From Halorarum salinum (GTDB taxonomy: Archaea; Halobacteriota; Halobacteria; Halobacteriales; Haloferacaceae), in contig NZ_CP058579.1 in NCBI RefSeq assembly GCF_013402875.1, positions 1,984,001-2,048,000 of the forward strand: a DNA stretch of 64,000 bases. The letters are read 5' to 3'. Under the pieces are notes generated by a model. The model made no database searches, was not told the DNA's origin, and saw only the letters and a list, made by a program, of their open reading frames with translations. The position numbers and the translations under genes are program-made. Below, piece by piece: positions 24,417 through 34,231 of this stretch (positions within the stretch are counted from its first letter, which is position 1; the number at the start of each line of letters is the position of its first letter).

Positions 24417-26381
24417 GTGACGACTATCCCGCGGCGCACTATCCTGGCCATCCTTGGTCTACTTATTCTCGGTGCTGTCGTCGCGGTTGTTGGTCCTGGC
24501 CTGTTCAGCCTGTCCTCGAACCTCTGTCTCGAGAGTGCTGACGAGGTCCGTATCGAGAGTTCGGTGCTCGAGTTCTCCGGTGATCGGGGGTGGTCGATCA
24601 ATGCGGCGGCCGGCTGTGATAACAAGATCGTGGGCGGGACCACCACGCTCCCAAAAGACAGTATCAGTACGGATGAGGCGTCTGCGGAACGTGATTTCAC
24701 GCTTGGGTTGACGAGTTTTGATGCCTGGTTCTATCAAGGGATCAGGGACACGCGAAGCCCGGTCTATACCGTGCGGAGTGCCGTGTTTTCTGACTGCGGG
24801 TTATTCTCGGGGGATGAGTGCCCGAATTCTCAGGATGACTGTGATGCGTTCCAGGCCGAGTCATCGGAGTCGAGTCCTGCTGAATTCCGGTATACCGATG
24901 GGTCGGATCTCTATTGCTACAAGGTAGAACGCGTTGGCTCAGTGTCGGACTGGACCTTGGCCCAGGGCACTGACTTTGATGGCACATTTACTGTAGAGGC
25001 TGCTGGCCGGAGTGATACGGATACGATCTCGAAGGATGATGTGACTGCCCGGCTGCAGGTGGCTGATGTGAACGTTGACGGTGATCGGGAACATGCACAT
25101 GTGACGTGGACCGGGAGTCTGGCCGGTGAATTGCGGTCGATGGATCTCTCGGAGTTCATCGCCACCTGTGAGAATAATTGTGAGCAGCACACCAACGAGA
25201 TTTCCTGGGGTGTTGGTGCTGAATCCCAGTATTCTGCCTATTCAGCATATGATGGCGGTGGCTTCCAGTCCTGTGTCGAGACGGAGGTCGATGCGAATGG
25301 TGCGCCGCACACCTGTGTGAATGCCTATAATAATAGAGCGAGCAACGTGTTCGCCGACGCCTCGTCCGGAATCCGGTCATTCGCCGGGTTCGACGTGGCA
25401 GATGTCCGGTTCCAGGACGGCCAGATCCAGGTCGTCGCTGACCGGGGGACAGCGATCGATCGTCCCGAGTTCCGTATCCTTGTTGATGCGGACTGGATCG
25501 GGTTCTCGATTCCTACGGTCCAGCCTCGGTTTGAGTCAGTACCGGATGTGACGGTGATCGGGAACAGTCAATCGACGGCTGCGATCGATGTGCGGAACAC
25601 GGGAGAGACGGGGGAGATGCAGGTGTTTGCGGAGTGTCCCTCACCCATCAGTGGCGGCAGTGATACGGCGATGGTGCCGTCGGGTGAGACTGGCCGGTTC
25701 TTCATCCCGATCAGTGCCGGGCCGACCGAGACGCGGGATTATACGTGTACGGTGACGTCGCAGGATACAGATACCGCCGAGACGGCACAGACCACTGAGT
25801 TGACGGTGCACGCGAAGACCTCGTGTCCGGATGGGGATGGGGACGGTGTCTGTGACCAGCTGGACGCCTGTCCGGATGAACCGGGTGCCGGGTCGAACAA
25901 TGGCTGCCCCCTCGAGGAGGTCTGTGGTAACGATGTGGATGATGACGGTGATGGCCGCGTCGACGAAGGCTGTGAGGAGCCTGGTGGCAACTGGTTTGAG
26001 AACCTGTTCAGTGGGCTTCCTGCGATCGGCGGTGTTGGTACGGGGCTGGATCAGTTAGCAGGCGACCTCGGTATGCTGTTGAGTGGCGGAGGGAGCTGGT
26101 TGGCGTGGTTTGATGTCGCGTTCACGGTGGCTATCGGGCTCGCTGTGTTGATGTTGGTCAGTACTGTCCTGCTCAATTTGTTCCCGACCGCGGAGTTTGT
26201 TGACTTGCTGCCGGTGAAGGAGTGGCAGTTCCGGTTGCTGGTCGGCATCTTCTTCGGGGTGCTGGCGGCGGGCAGTGCCTACGCCTTCGTCTCGAGCATT
26301 GTCGGAAAGGTGCTCCTCCTGGTCGTCGTTGGTGGGGCGATTGGGCTGTACGCGTACGTCGAGAGCTTGGTGCCGGGGTGA
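24417..26381 (+). CDS. Large membrane protein with calcium-binding TSP3-type repeat
   Basis: 654 residues from GTG 24417, chosen because the first ATG in frame lies inside the TATA box. An N-terminal helix (TILAILGLLILGAVVAVVG) is followed by about 460 extracellular residues rich in Cys. A thrombospondin type 3-like Asp repeat (DGDGDGVCDQLDACPD, DVDDDGDGRVDEGC) should bind Ca2+. The C terminus has four hydrophobic helices, including LAWFDVAFTVAIGLAVLMLV and FRLLVGIFFGVLAAGSAYAF. This plan (Cys-rich ectodomain plus multi-helix base) suits a channel or surface spike base. It overlaps or abuts the next giant gene. Confidence 0.7.
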   Translation: MTTIPRRTILAILGLLILGAVVAVVGPGLFSLSSNLCLESADEVRIESSVLEFSGDRGWSINAAAGCDNKIVGGTTTLPKDSISTDEASAERDFTLGLTSFDAWFYQGIRDTRSPVYTVRSAVFSDCGLFSGDECPNSQDDCDAFQAESSESSPAEFRYTDGSDLYCYKVERVGSVSDWTLAQGTDFDGTFTVEAAGRSDTDTISKDDVTARLQVADVNVDGDREHAHVTWTGSLAGELRSMDLSEFIATCENNCEQHTNEISWGVGAESQYSAYSAYDGGGFQSCVETEVDANGAPHTCVNAYNNRASNVFADASSGIRSFAGFDVADVRFQDGQIQVVADRGTAIDRPEFRILVDADWIGFSIPTVQPRFESVPDVTVIGNSQSTAAIDVRNTGETGEMQVFAECPSPISGGSDTAMVPSGETGRFFIPISAGPTETRDYTCTVTSQDTDTAETAQTTELTVHAKTSCPDGDGDGVCDQLDACPDEPGAGSNNGCPLEEVCGNDVDDDGDGRVDEGCEEPGGNWFENLFSGLPAIGGVGTGLDQLAGDLGMLLSGGGSWLAWFDVAFTVAIGLAVLMLVSTVLLNLFPTAEFVDLLPVKEWQFRLLVGIFFGVLAAGSAYAFVSSIVGKVLLLVVVGGAIGLYAYVESLVPG

Positions 26382-26389
26382 GGCTGGGA

Positions 26390-29300
26390 ATGGGTGACGG
26401 AACGAGACCGGTGGCAGTAGTTCTCCGTCAATACCGACGGCTTGCAGTCCTCGCGGTCTTTCTGCTGCTGTTGAGTGGTGGTGCGGCGGGTGCTGAACTG
26501 GTCGTTGACGGGTTAACTGAGGAGAAGATCACGACCACGTTCTATGACACTGAGAGCAGTGAAATCGGGCACGTGAATTTTCAGACCGAGTACTTGGATC
26601 TGAACCTCACGTATGATGAGGTGTTCACGCACAGCAGTTGGAGTGATGATTTCAGTATGGTGCAGTTCTCGAAGAACACGATTGAACGAACCGATACGAA
26701 TGATACGATTCGGTTCCGGCCCACGCTCCGCAGTGACCAGAACGCGGACTACGGGGATGACGGACTGAATCAGGTGTTTTCTGATAACGGTGAATGGTTC
26801 TACGACGAGGAAACCACGGTAGTAACTGGGGAACTGGTGGGGGACGAGTTCAACGGTACTTTTTCACATACTAACGGAGATCTGATTGTCCGCGTTGAAA
26901 GCCACTATGAGCACCTGATCATAGAATATTCGGTCGAGTACCCGAATGGGACGGTGGCCTGGAACGGTACCGACATCTACAGCGGTAACGGTACGAACCG
27001 TCTCCCGGTGGCCGGTACCGTCGAACAGGTGAATACGACCCACGTCCGGCAGGAACTCACCTACGACAACCGGTTCGGCAGCAGCGACTGGAAGCAGCTG
27101 GTGGTCGCGCACGGTCGCGACACCAGTATCGTGAACGTCGACACCGACGGCTTGGAACAGAACACCTGCAGTATGAACTACAGCGACGTCGAGCCCGAAC
27201 TGGATGCAAACCAGGTTGACGACCGATTCCACCTGGACGACCCGGACGCGTACCAGTATTCCTGCTTCAACGTGTCCTATCCTGCTGACAGTCAGGAAAC
27301 GGTCACGGTCACATTCCGGCAGCCAGAACCCGTCGAAGAACAAGGAAACACACTGGGAGCGATAGATAGCGAGTATGACTACTTTTCCTACCTTATCGGT
27401 TCTGTTGCCAGCTTCCAGGTAAGCAGTAGTGCGGAGTGGCAGGACGGGACGTTCACGAACACGGTGGATAGTAGTGGTACCCTCCAGCTAGAACTATTGC
27501 CTGTCACAGAGGATTGGGAAGACGGGGATTACACGAATAACCCGACGTGGACGGAGCCAGAGACAGGTGGTACAGCCACGGTTCAGAGTTCAACAGTAGC
27601 GGTGGGGAATAATGCGTTAGATATTGCGACCAACGGGGGAGGGGAGCATATTCTTCTTCATGACCGAGGAACAGGCGTTACTGTTAATGACGGCGATGTT
27701 TACGAGGTATGGATGCGTGTAGAGACTAATAAAAGAGGGTACTGGTGGATAGGAGGGAACGACCTGGCCGCTGCTGACAATATAGGTATCCACTGGCAGG
27801 ACGACTTAGATACGCTTGAGGTGGATACGCAGGATGGTACGGGTGGCAATCTCGCAGATTCAGATATAATGGATTACAGCGATGTATCTGCAAACACGTG
27901 GTTACGGTTTGAAGTTGAGCTACACCCATCGAATAGTGAAGTGCTTGTGCGGGCGTATGATACGTCTGACGTACTGCAAGGAAATACCAGTGTTCAAACC
28001 AGTGGCGATGATATTCTCAGGTTTATCGGGTTGAGGAATCAAGATGCGAACACCGGAAGCGTATTCTTCGGTGATTTGACACATGCGTACGAACACAGTG
28101 CCACGGGTTCGTACACGTCTAAAATCTATAATGCCAGCGAAAAGAAGATATGGAACAACGTCACCATGGGCGGGTTGACGAACCCTGAACTGGCGAATAT
28201 CACCGTGCAAACGTCTAACGATAACTTTTCCACCATCCTAGAGCAGGATACGCTGACCGGCTTGTCGGCGGGAACCAACACGTATGATCTGTCCCTGACC
28301 GAGGGAGCGCAGCAGGTCCGGTTCAACTACTCCTTCATCGCTGGTTCAACGCCGTCAGTGGACAACACGACGGTGCAGGGGCACACTACAAACCTGGCTC
28401 CGGTACTCGCCAACACAACGTTCATCGACGACCGGCAAACCGCAGTTCGCCGAGTCAACCACTCCCTCGATGACCGGGGTGAGCAAGATATCCAGAGCTT
28501 CATCGGCAACGGCTCCCTCCTCCAATTCACAAACACAACCCTCAGCGTCGACATCACCCTCCCCTTCGACTCCTTCTTCTCAGTCACAGATTCTGCCGGC
28601 GCTACCAGCAACACCGTGGACGTGAACCTCTCTGAGACCGATACGGGAACCTGGGCAGACGACTTTGCCCACACCCTCGACACACAGCGGACCAACCGCT
28701 CGGTCACCATCCACAACCACGCAGGAGACAGCATCGACTACCAGTACAGCTTCCCCACGTGTGTCAACCAGACCAGCGAAGAATACACTGGCAGCATCAG
28801 TGCCAGCAGCTCGGTCACGAACACCCTCGTCTGCCAGGATGACTGGCTCACCAACGAAGCCGAAGTTCCCCATCGACTGGCGCAAAACCGGTCGGCCACC
28901 TCGACACTGGCCACCCAGCACATAGTCAATCAGACGGCGCTCAACGTCACGAACCAACAGTCCGTAACCTTCTCCGAGGTAAACCTCTCCTCGCACTGCA
29001 GTCTCACGACAACGGCTTCAATTGCGGGCGGCCAGACCCAGGCCACGACCCAGTGTAACAACGAGTCCGTCACCGCCGACCGCATCAACCACACGCAGTT
29101 CCGGTTCGTTCCACCGCCAGATCCTGTCACCCTCGGCGCTCCGTATCCTGGACATCGCCATATCCAGCTCACCGAGGAGGCCGGGGTTTCCTGGACGAAT
29201 ATCAACACGACAGGTGGGGTAGCCGCACCTGATCAATGTACACAGGCGAACGCGTCGACAGTCAACCTCTCTGCCGGGGCAACGACGAACGTGACCGTCG

Positions 29301-30301
29301 GCTTCAGCTGCATCCCTGGATCCGTATCCGGAACACAACTCGTTATCCGGGACGGGTTCCCGTCCGCCGACTATACGACCGAGGAATACACGACGGACCA
29401 GCTAGTGGTCCACAGCAATGCCACGGCCAACACCACGATCATCTGGCCGATACTCAAGGACAGCCTCGAGCGGTGGCGAGACCGCACCTCTACCAGTGTC
29501 TCTGCAGTCGTCGATCACTCCAGTCGAAATATCTCGGTCGTGGAAAACAATACGCACGTCCTGGTCCGGATTGGTCCAGACCATGGGAATTCCTCGCTCC
29601 ACGAAGGCGTGTACACCGCCTCCCTGTCGTACTATTATGACTCAAGCGACGGCGGCGGTCCTGCTCGCGATGAGGAACACAATCAGTCCGCACCCGGCGG
29701 GATCACGGTTGATGTCCTAGTCGTTACTGGTGCGCCGGGAGCCGACGTTGACACCAGTTTCACGATCGACAACACTGCCACCACTCGACGCATTCTCACG
29801 GTCGCACCAGCGAACGAGTCGCTGCCCGGGTGTGCGTACATCCAGTTGCAGCAATCCGAGATCAGTACCATGTACGGAGACGCAGGGGAGTATCGTGTCG
29901 GGGCCCAGGACTCCGTCTCGCCACGGGTTCGTGCAACGATCCCGGACAAACAGGTGCTTGGCACGGTCGATACGAACGAGGTCTACTGTGAGTACAACGT
30001 CTCCAGCCAGGGCCGGCACCTGACCACGTTCATCGTCACGGTCCGTGCAGATCCGTCGTGGCCGGACCGCATCAACGACGTTACACAGTCGTACTTCTTC
30101 GGCTTGGAGCTGTTCACCGAGAAAACGGTGTGCTGGCCGCCAGGCGAAGAAGCAACACGGGTGCTAGAGGAGGACTTCGAGTGTCCGGAGAAATGGCAAG
30201 AGACTATTGAGTGGTGGCCTACCCCAATAGCGGTACTTTTCGGCGCACTATTTGTCATCTCTGGGGTGTTCTCATTGCGGTTGCTCTCTCGTCGTCTCTA
30301 G
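26390..30301 (+). CDS. Giant surface glycoprotein, about 1300 aa
   Basis: 1303 residues from ATG 26390 (GTG 26378, overlapping the previous stop as GTGA, is equally possible). A signal peptide (LAVLAVFLLLLSGGAAGA) is followed by a very long ectodomain with dozens of N-x-S/T sequons and repeated beta-sandwich patterns. A C-terminal helix (PIAVLFGALFVISGVFSLRLL) ends in RR. About residues 365-580 (27480-28130) resemble a LamG or carbohydrate-binding jelly roll (YEVWMRVETNKRGYWWIG, NTWLRFEVELHPSNSEVLVRAYD) and use more A/T-rich codons than the flanks. Probably an adhesin or receptor-binding protein. Confidence 0.75.
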   Translation: MGDGTRPVAVVLRQYRRLAVLAVFLLLLSGGAAGAELVVDGLTEEKITTTFYDTESSEIGHVNFQTEYLDLNLTYDEVFTHSSWSDDFSMVQFSKNTIERTDTNDTIRFRPTLRSDQNADYGDDGLNQVFSDNGEWFYDEETTVVTGELVGDEFNGTFSHTNGDLIVRVESHYEHLIIEYSVEYPNGTVAWNGTDIYSGNGTNRLPVAGTVEQVNTTHVRQELTYDNRFGSSDWKQLVVAHGRDTSIVNVDTDGLEQNTCSMNYSDVEPELDANQVDDRFHLDDPDAYQYSCFNVSYPADSQETVTVTFRQPEPVEEQGNTLGAIDSEYDYFSYLIGSVASFQVSSSAEWQDGTFTNTVDSSGTLQLELLPVTEDWEDGDYTNNPTWTEPETGGTATVQSSTVAVGNNALDIATNGGGEHILLHDRGTGVTVNDGDVYEVWMRVETNKRGYWWIGGNDLAAADNIGIHWQDDLDTLEVDTQDGTGGNLADSDIMDYSDVSANTWLRFEVELHPSNSEVLVRAYDTSDVLQGNTSVQTSGDDILRFIGLRNQDANTGSVFFGDLTHAYEHSATGSYTSKIYNASEKKIWNNVTMGGLTNPELANITVQTSNDNFSTILEQDTLTGLSAGTNTYDLSLTEGAQQVRFNYSFIAGSTPSVDNTTVQGHTTNLAPVLANTTFIDDRQTAVRRVNHSLDDRGEQDIQSFIGNGSLLQFTNTTLSVDITLPFDSFFSVTDSAGATSNTVDVNLSETDTGTWADDFAHTLDTQRTNRSVTIHNHAGDSIDYQYSFPTCVNQTSEEYTGSISASSSVTNTLVCQDDWLTNEAEVPHRLAQNRSATSTLATQHIVNQTALNVTNQQSVTFSEVNLSSHCSLTTTASIAGGQTQATTQCNNESVTADRINHTQFRFVPPPDPVTLGAPYPGHRHIQLTEEAGVSWTNINTTGGVAAPDQCTQANASTVNLSAGATTNVTVGFSCIPGSVSGTQLVIRDGFPSADYTTEEYTTDQLVVHSNATANTTIIWPILKDSLERWRDRTSTSVSAVVDHSSRNISVVENNTHVLVRIGPDHGNSSLHEGVYTASLSYYYDSSDGGGPARDEEHNQSAPGGITVDVLVVTGAPGADVDTSFTIDNTATTRRILTVAPANESLPGCAYIQLQQSEISTMYGDAGEYRVGAQDSVSPRVRATIPDKQVLGTVDTNEVYCEYNVSSQGRHLTTFIVTVRADPSWPDRINDVTQSYFFGLELFTEKTVCWPPGEEATRVLEEDFECPEKWQETIEWWPTPIAVLFGALFVISGVFSLRLLSRRL

Positions 30302-30346
30302 TGCCGACGATTCACCGATCCGAAGATCCAGCCGAGAAATTCCATC

Positions 30347-31456
30347 TCATCCTTCTGCGTCAAAGTCCGTTGCTGTGAAACCCTTCGGCGGTCGATCATC
30401 GAAGGATTGGTGGACCCACTCGTTCCAGAACGCTTCCTGATCAGCGTACTCCACAGAATCCCAGTACGCGATCGCATACCCTCCGTCCTCCCGTGGTTGG
30501 CCACCACCGTGAGCATAGTAATGGCACTCCGCACACAGCACGGCCAAGTTCTCTTCCGAGTTCTTCCCGCCTTGACTCCGGGGAATGATGTGATGAACCT
30601 GCAACTCGTCTTCCTCCCCACAGCAGACACACGTCTGAGTGTCTCGGTCCATCACCGCCTCTCGCGTACTGTTTTTCAGCCGGTCAGTCGCGATTCCCTC
30701 TCCTGGAATCTCTTTGAACTGTCTTGCGTAGCTGATGGAGCTGTCCGTGGCTTTGGCTACGAGATCGTTGTTCTCCCGCAGGTAGGGGAACGCCTGCTTG
30801 AGCGCGATGATCTTGTCCTTCTTGTAGGGGAACGAGTTCGGTGAATCCTGGAGATAGGTTTGGTAGATGTCTACGAGGGCGGCTTCGACCTCTTGGAGCT
30901 CATTCGCCAACGCAAGCCACTCCGGATCCTTTTGCTTCAGCTCGTGTGTGACCCGCTCTTCCTTTGCTTCAAGTTCGTCCTGAACTGCCTGCATCTCCGC
31001 TGTCCACGTGATCCCTGTTGGCTCAGTTGGCTCACCGTGTGCAGACGGTTCTCGTTCCTCGAGTGGTTCCGATTTCAGGGCGACGACCCGCCAACCGGAG
31101 CCGATGCCCGTGGATTGCGTGCCGTAAGATGCTTCGTCAACGGTGAAGTCCTCGTGCTCCGATCGCTGGACGAGATAGACGCCTTCCGCCCGCCTCACAA
31201 TCCACTTCTTGAGGGGGAGCAGCAACTCCTCCTGTCTCTCGTCTTGTTCATACGGGATCCATTCTCGGCGCCGGATCAGGTCGAGATAGGGGTCGGGAGC
31301 ATTCCTGCCGAGCGTTTGTTTGAGGGCATCGACATCGCCCAGATTCCGATACCATCTGTCCGCTGTAGGCAGTGGAACCTCGTATTCCCGGGCGATTTGT
31401 TTCGCGGCGTCGTCGAAGAATTCCGCATCCTCAGCCCACCCGTCTTCCCCGTCCAT
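30347..31456 (-). CDS. HNH endonuclease with long N-terminal region
   Basis: 369 residues. The C-terminal part has the HNH core: CVCC zinc pair, LQVHHIIPRSQGGKNSEENL, then CAECHYYAH. The N-terminal 250 residues include a helix-turn-helix-like start (AKQIAREYEVPLPTADRWYR) and a coiled section (DELEAKEERVTHELKQKDPEW), perhaps for target recognition. It is convergent with the giant glycoprotein (46 bp gap). With the HEPN gene upstream on the same strand it suggests a defence cargo segment. The 254 bp between the two hold no gene I can support, but include an inverted repeat GGGCGCA/TGCGCCC near 31576-31607. Confidence 0.8.
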   Translation of the reverse strand: MDGEDGWAEDAEFFDDAAKQIAREYEVPLPTADRWYRNLGDVDALKQTLGRNAPDPYLDLIRRREWIPYEQDERQEELLLPLKKWIVRRAEGVYLVQRSEHEDFTVDEASYGTQSTGIGSGWRVVALKSEPLEEREPSAHGEPTEPTGITWTAEMQAVQDELEAKEERVTHELKQKDPEWLALANELQEVEAALVDIYQTYLQDSPNSFPYKKDKIIALKQAFPYLRENNDLVAKATDSSISYARQFKEIPGEGIATDRLKNSTREAVMDRDTQTCVCCGEEDELQVHHIIPRSQGGKNSEENLAVLCAECHYYAHGGGQPREDGGYAIAYWDSVEYADQEAFWNEWVHQSFDDRPPKGFTATDFDAEG

Positions 31457-31710
31457 TGCTTCGACGTGGTCGGTGGGAAAGTAAGAACCTATGGCTCCCT
31501 CATCACCACACTACGGGGAGATCTCCTAGGGACTCCATTCGCCGGGGGCAGCGGATGGAGGAGCTCTGATATGTGGGCGCACCTGATTGGACTCCGGAGA
31601 TGCGCCCGGACAAGGAACTCCACTTGCAGACGATAATCCTTTGGCTCTCTTACAGCTCTGCCACTTGATGGGAACGCCTTCTTAGCGCATCCGACTAAGC
31701 TGCTACTGCA

Positions 31711-33027
31711 TCATTTGATGTACTCTGAGAGGTGCATACTCTCAGTCCTCTGTTTGAGCTCCTCTCGTGCCTCATCCTCGATGGTTGCTTTTTCGAGAAG
31801 AGAACACAACGTGTTGCGTGTGCCTTTTGTCAGGGTGTCTCCTTCATGCAGGAGACAGAACCCGACGATTGACGCTCGGAGATAGTCCCAGATCTCCTCC
31901 TGAATGTCTTTCCCACTTCGATTCCGTCTTCCTCCATGCGCCCATTTGTTCCGGTACTCATCGTATCCTTGCTTTAGCGTTTTTCTCACCTCTAGTGGGT
32001 CATACTGGTCATCAAGCAGGCCTAACAAGAGCGGACAATACGCCGTGACCGTTCCCTTCCGCCCCCCGTACATCGCCTCGAGGCCGATCACTGCGAACGT
32101 CACACTCTCCCGCGTGTAGGTTCGCTTCTCGAGTGACGTCTCATAATGGTCGATCGCTGCGGAGAGTGGATAGTGGAAGTCCTTCGTATCACCGTCGATC
32201 TCTGAGTGTAGAAGGGTGAACAGGTTTTGCAGCCGTGACTCGTCGTCGCTCTCGATCTCGACTTTGGGCAGCGGGCTTGCGGATGAGATTGGTCTCCCCG
32301 TGCCGCGCTGTCCCAGATAGCCCTGCGGGATGTTTTCCTGATAGATATATGACGCATTTCCTCTGTCCACGAGTCTGAGTGCCGGCAGCAATACGTCATG
32401 GACTGGGTTTGTCGACTGACTCAGATTCGGGTGCTGCGTAGAGTGGTACCGGATGATTACTGAGTCACGGATTTCGGAGGGGCGAGTTTCGGACTGCATG
32501 CCTGGCAGGACATTTGCAAATCCGGAAACTTCGTACGTGAGCTCTTCCTCGGTGGGATGCCCGATTTCGATACTGTCAGTGATCTCAATAGGGCCATCAC
32601 TGAGCTCGATACCCGTCAGATAGAAGTTGTGAACGTATTCCGGTGTGCCTCGTTCAAGATCTTGTTTCAGGGAGTCAAGGACGGCAGCTGCCCGATCGTC
32701 GTAACTGGTGAGGTACTCTCCTTCCTCACCGAAGACGTCGTGGAGGAGTTGGTAAACCATGTACCCGGAGAGCCGAAGGTCGTATTGGTCCTCGATGGCG
32801 GTTTGGAATGACTCGGTCGGGTCTGTAGATTGGAGTGATGCTTTTCGCAGTGCCTGTTCGATGTCCGGTCGTGAGTCCGTCTTCTGGGTGAATGCAAGTT
32901 CTGTAGGTTCAACTCGGTGGATCACGTTCTCGGGGATACCAACTGCTTCGATCTGTGCTGCAGCATGGTCGATGAACTCGTAGAATGCGGGTGAGAGGTT
33001 GCCTCCCTGGTCCGGCGAACTGGTCAT
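31711..33027 (-). CDS. HEPN-domain protein, candidate defence RNase
   Basis: 438 residues. The C-terminal third shows FAVIGLEAMYGG, then YDEYRNKWAHGG, which contains the R-x4-H-type motif (RNKWAH) that marks HEPN ribonuclease domains, in the layout of the Apea-like HEPN group. The N-terminal 280 residues are alpha/beta with no motif I know (TNPVHDVLLPALRLVDRGN). HEPN proteins commonly act as RNases in toxin-antitoxin, abortive-infection and CRISPR contexts. No partner antitoxin is adjacent. It is a stand-alone gene with its start near 33027 and a divergent histone-like gene beyond. Confidence 0.65.
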   Translation of the reverse strand: MTSSPDQGGNLSPAFYEFIDHAAAQIEAVGIPENVIHRVEPTELAFTQKTDSRPDIEQALRKASLQSTDPTESFQTAIEDQYDLRLSGYMVYQLLHDVFGEEGEYLTSYDDRAAAVLDSLKQDLERGTPEYVHNFYLTGIELSDGPIEITDSIEIGHPTEEELTYEVSGFANVLPGMQSETRPSEIRDSVIIRYHSTQHPNLSQSTNPVHDVLLPALRLVDRGNASYIYQENIPQGYLGQRGTGRPISSASPLPKVEIESDDESRLQNLFTLLHSEIDGDTKDFHYPLSAAIDHYETSLEKRTYTRESVTFAVIGLEAMYGGRKGTVTAYCPLLLGLLDDQYDPLEVRKTLKQGYDEYRNKWAHGGRRNRSGKDIQEEIWDYLRASIVGFCLLHEGDTLTKGTRNTLCSLLEKATIEDEAREELKQRTESMHLSEYIK

Positions 33028-33184
33028 GACGGACGCAGTGCGTACCGTGAGTTAAACCCCGGTTGCTTAGATGGAGTAATCGAACCAGTTCTCCACGGTT
33101 GATTCCACAGAGTGAACACAGAGAAATAGGGTTACATCCCCTCTTCTCAAGGTTTATTGTCCCTGATTCTGAACCAGTATCTGC

Positions 33185-33352
33185 ATGGCAGACCTTGTGG
33201 TCAAATCCGCTGTGAAGGAGAAGCTCGAAGGAAAGAACGTCGCGGGAGACCTCTACGAGAGTCTGAACGAGGAGGTTGCTGAACTCCTCGATGATGCTGC
33301 GCGCCGCGCTGAGGAGAACGAGCGGAAGACGGTGCAGCCTCGCGACCTCTAA
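33185..33352 (+). CDS. DUF1931 histone-fold-like protein, 55 aa
   Basis: ATG 33185 opens a 55-residue protein reading ADLVVKSAVKEKL, then NVAGDLYESLNEEVAELLDDAARRAEENERKTVQPRDL (quoted here in part by pattern: VKSAVKE, LYESLNEEV, RKTVQPRDL). The final R-K-T-V-x-P-R-D-L is the classic end of histone-fold proteins and of the haloarchaeal DUF1931 family. It probably binds DNA as a dimer. A TATA-like GGTTTATTG lies about 30 bp upstream. Confidence 0.7.
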   Translation: MADLVVKSAVKEKLEGKNVAGDLYESLNEEVAELLDDAARRAEENERKTVQPRDL

Positions 33353-33503
33353 CACCGAAGAGTATCACTTAGCCTATCGGATTTCTTCTCCTAGCGGATC
33401 GAGGTATCATCGGAATAGTTGAGAAAGGAGTCTATTACTAAATAGCCGATTGTCATACTATTCCTGAATACACGTACAGGGTGTTCAACTGAGGCATCAC
33501 TAT

Positions 33504-34091
33504 ATGGTAACAATCGAACGAAGAAAGTACTTATTGGGAATTTCCACGTTCGCTAGCACCTTCGTTGGTGGCTGTATTACGGGCGATCCTAATGCTAGCT
33601 CCGGCTCTACATCTAACGAATCGACACCTACGACAGCGCCAGAGTCAGCCAGAACATCGTCTGTGCAATCTACTGCCAATTGGAGCGACGAGGATCTGGA
33701 AACATTTGCTGATTATACAGAACAACGGTTATACGAAGAGTACAAGGGTGATGTCGAGGTCCAGCCAATCTCTGTCGAAGGTAACCGCTGGCAGATGATT
33801 TATTCGTCCCCGTCGACAGAAGATAGACAAATCGCCGGTGAAGTTATTGAAATAGCCGTCGGGTATGGGAGATTTGTTGCTGATGACTTCGGTTACGTCG
33901 ATGATAGTCCGCCGACCGGACTGGACGCTACAGTCCATAGCGACTCAGAGGGGCAGGAGATTGCTTCTTGGAAGGCAGAGACCGAATGGGCAGTCAAAAC
34001 CTGGGACACTCTCGAGATCTCGTATCGAGACTATCAGACTCTCGTTCTTAACACTCTGGAAATCAAAGGCCGGTATCCGTACGAGGAGTAA
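33504..34091 (+). CDS. Lipoprotein, 195 aa
   Basis: The N terminus has a Tat-type lipoprotein signal (ERRKYLLGISTFASTFVGGC, lipobox Cys at about residue 26). A Ser/Thr/Pro linker with one sequon follows, then a compact alpha/beta domain of about 130 residues (WSDEDLETFADYTEQRLYEE ... VAVGYGRFV-like). It is exported and lipid-anchored. I recognise no family, and it has no obvious operon partner. Confidence 0.65.
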   Translation: MVTIERRKYLLGISTFASTFVGGCITGDPNASSGSTSNESTPTTAPESARTSSVQSTANWSDEDLETFADYTEQRLYEEYKGDVEVQPISVEGNRWQMIYSSPSTEDRQIAGEVIEIAVGYGRFVADDFGYVDDSPPTGLDATVHSDSEGQEIASWKAETEWAVKTWDTLEISYRDYQTLVLNTLEIKGRYPYEE

Positions 34092-34231
34092 ACTGATTTT
34101 CAGACGAATCACGAACTAGGCACGTTCTCCACTGAAGGAGTTATATACTGAACCCGAGTTCGCACCGAGTCTACTGCGATGGGCCAAGAGAAGACGCGTT
34201 TTATACAGCCCCTCAACCATATAGCGTTGTC

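Noticed and set aside
31640-31710. A tRNA-like fragment (CAGCTCTGCCACTTGATGG)
   Set aside because: The D-arm resemblance is partial, no acceptor or T arm can be paired, and no cloverleaf forms.
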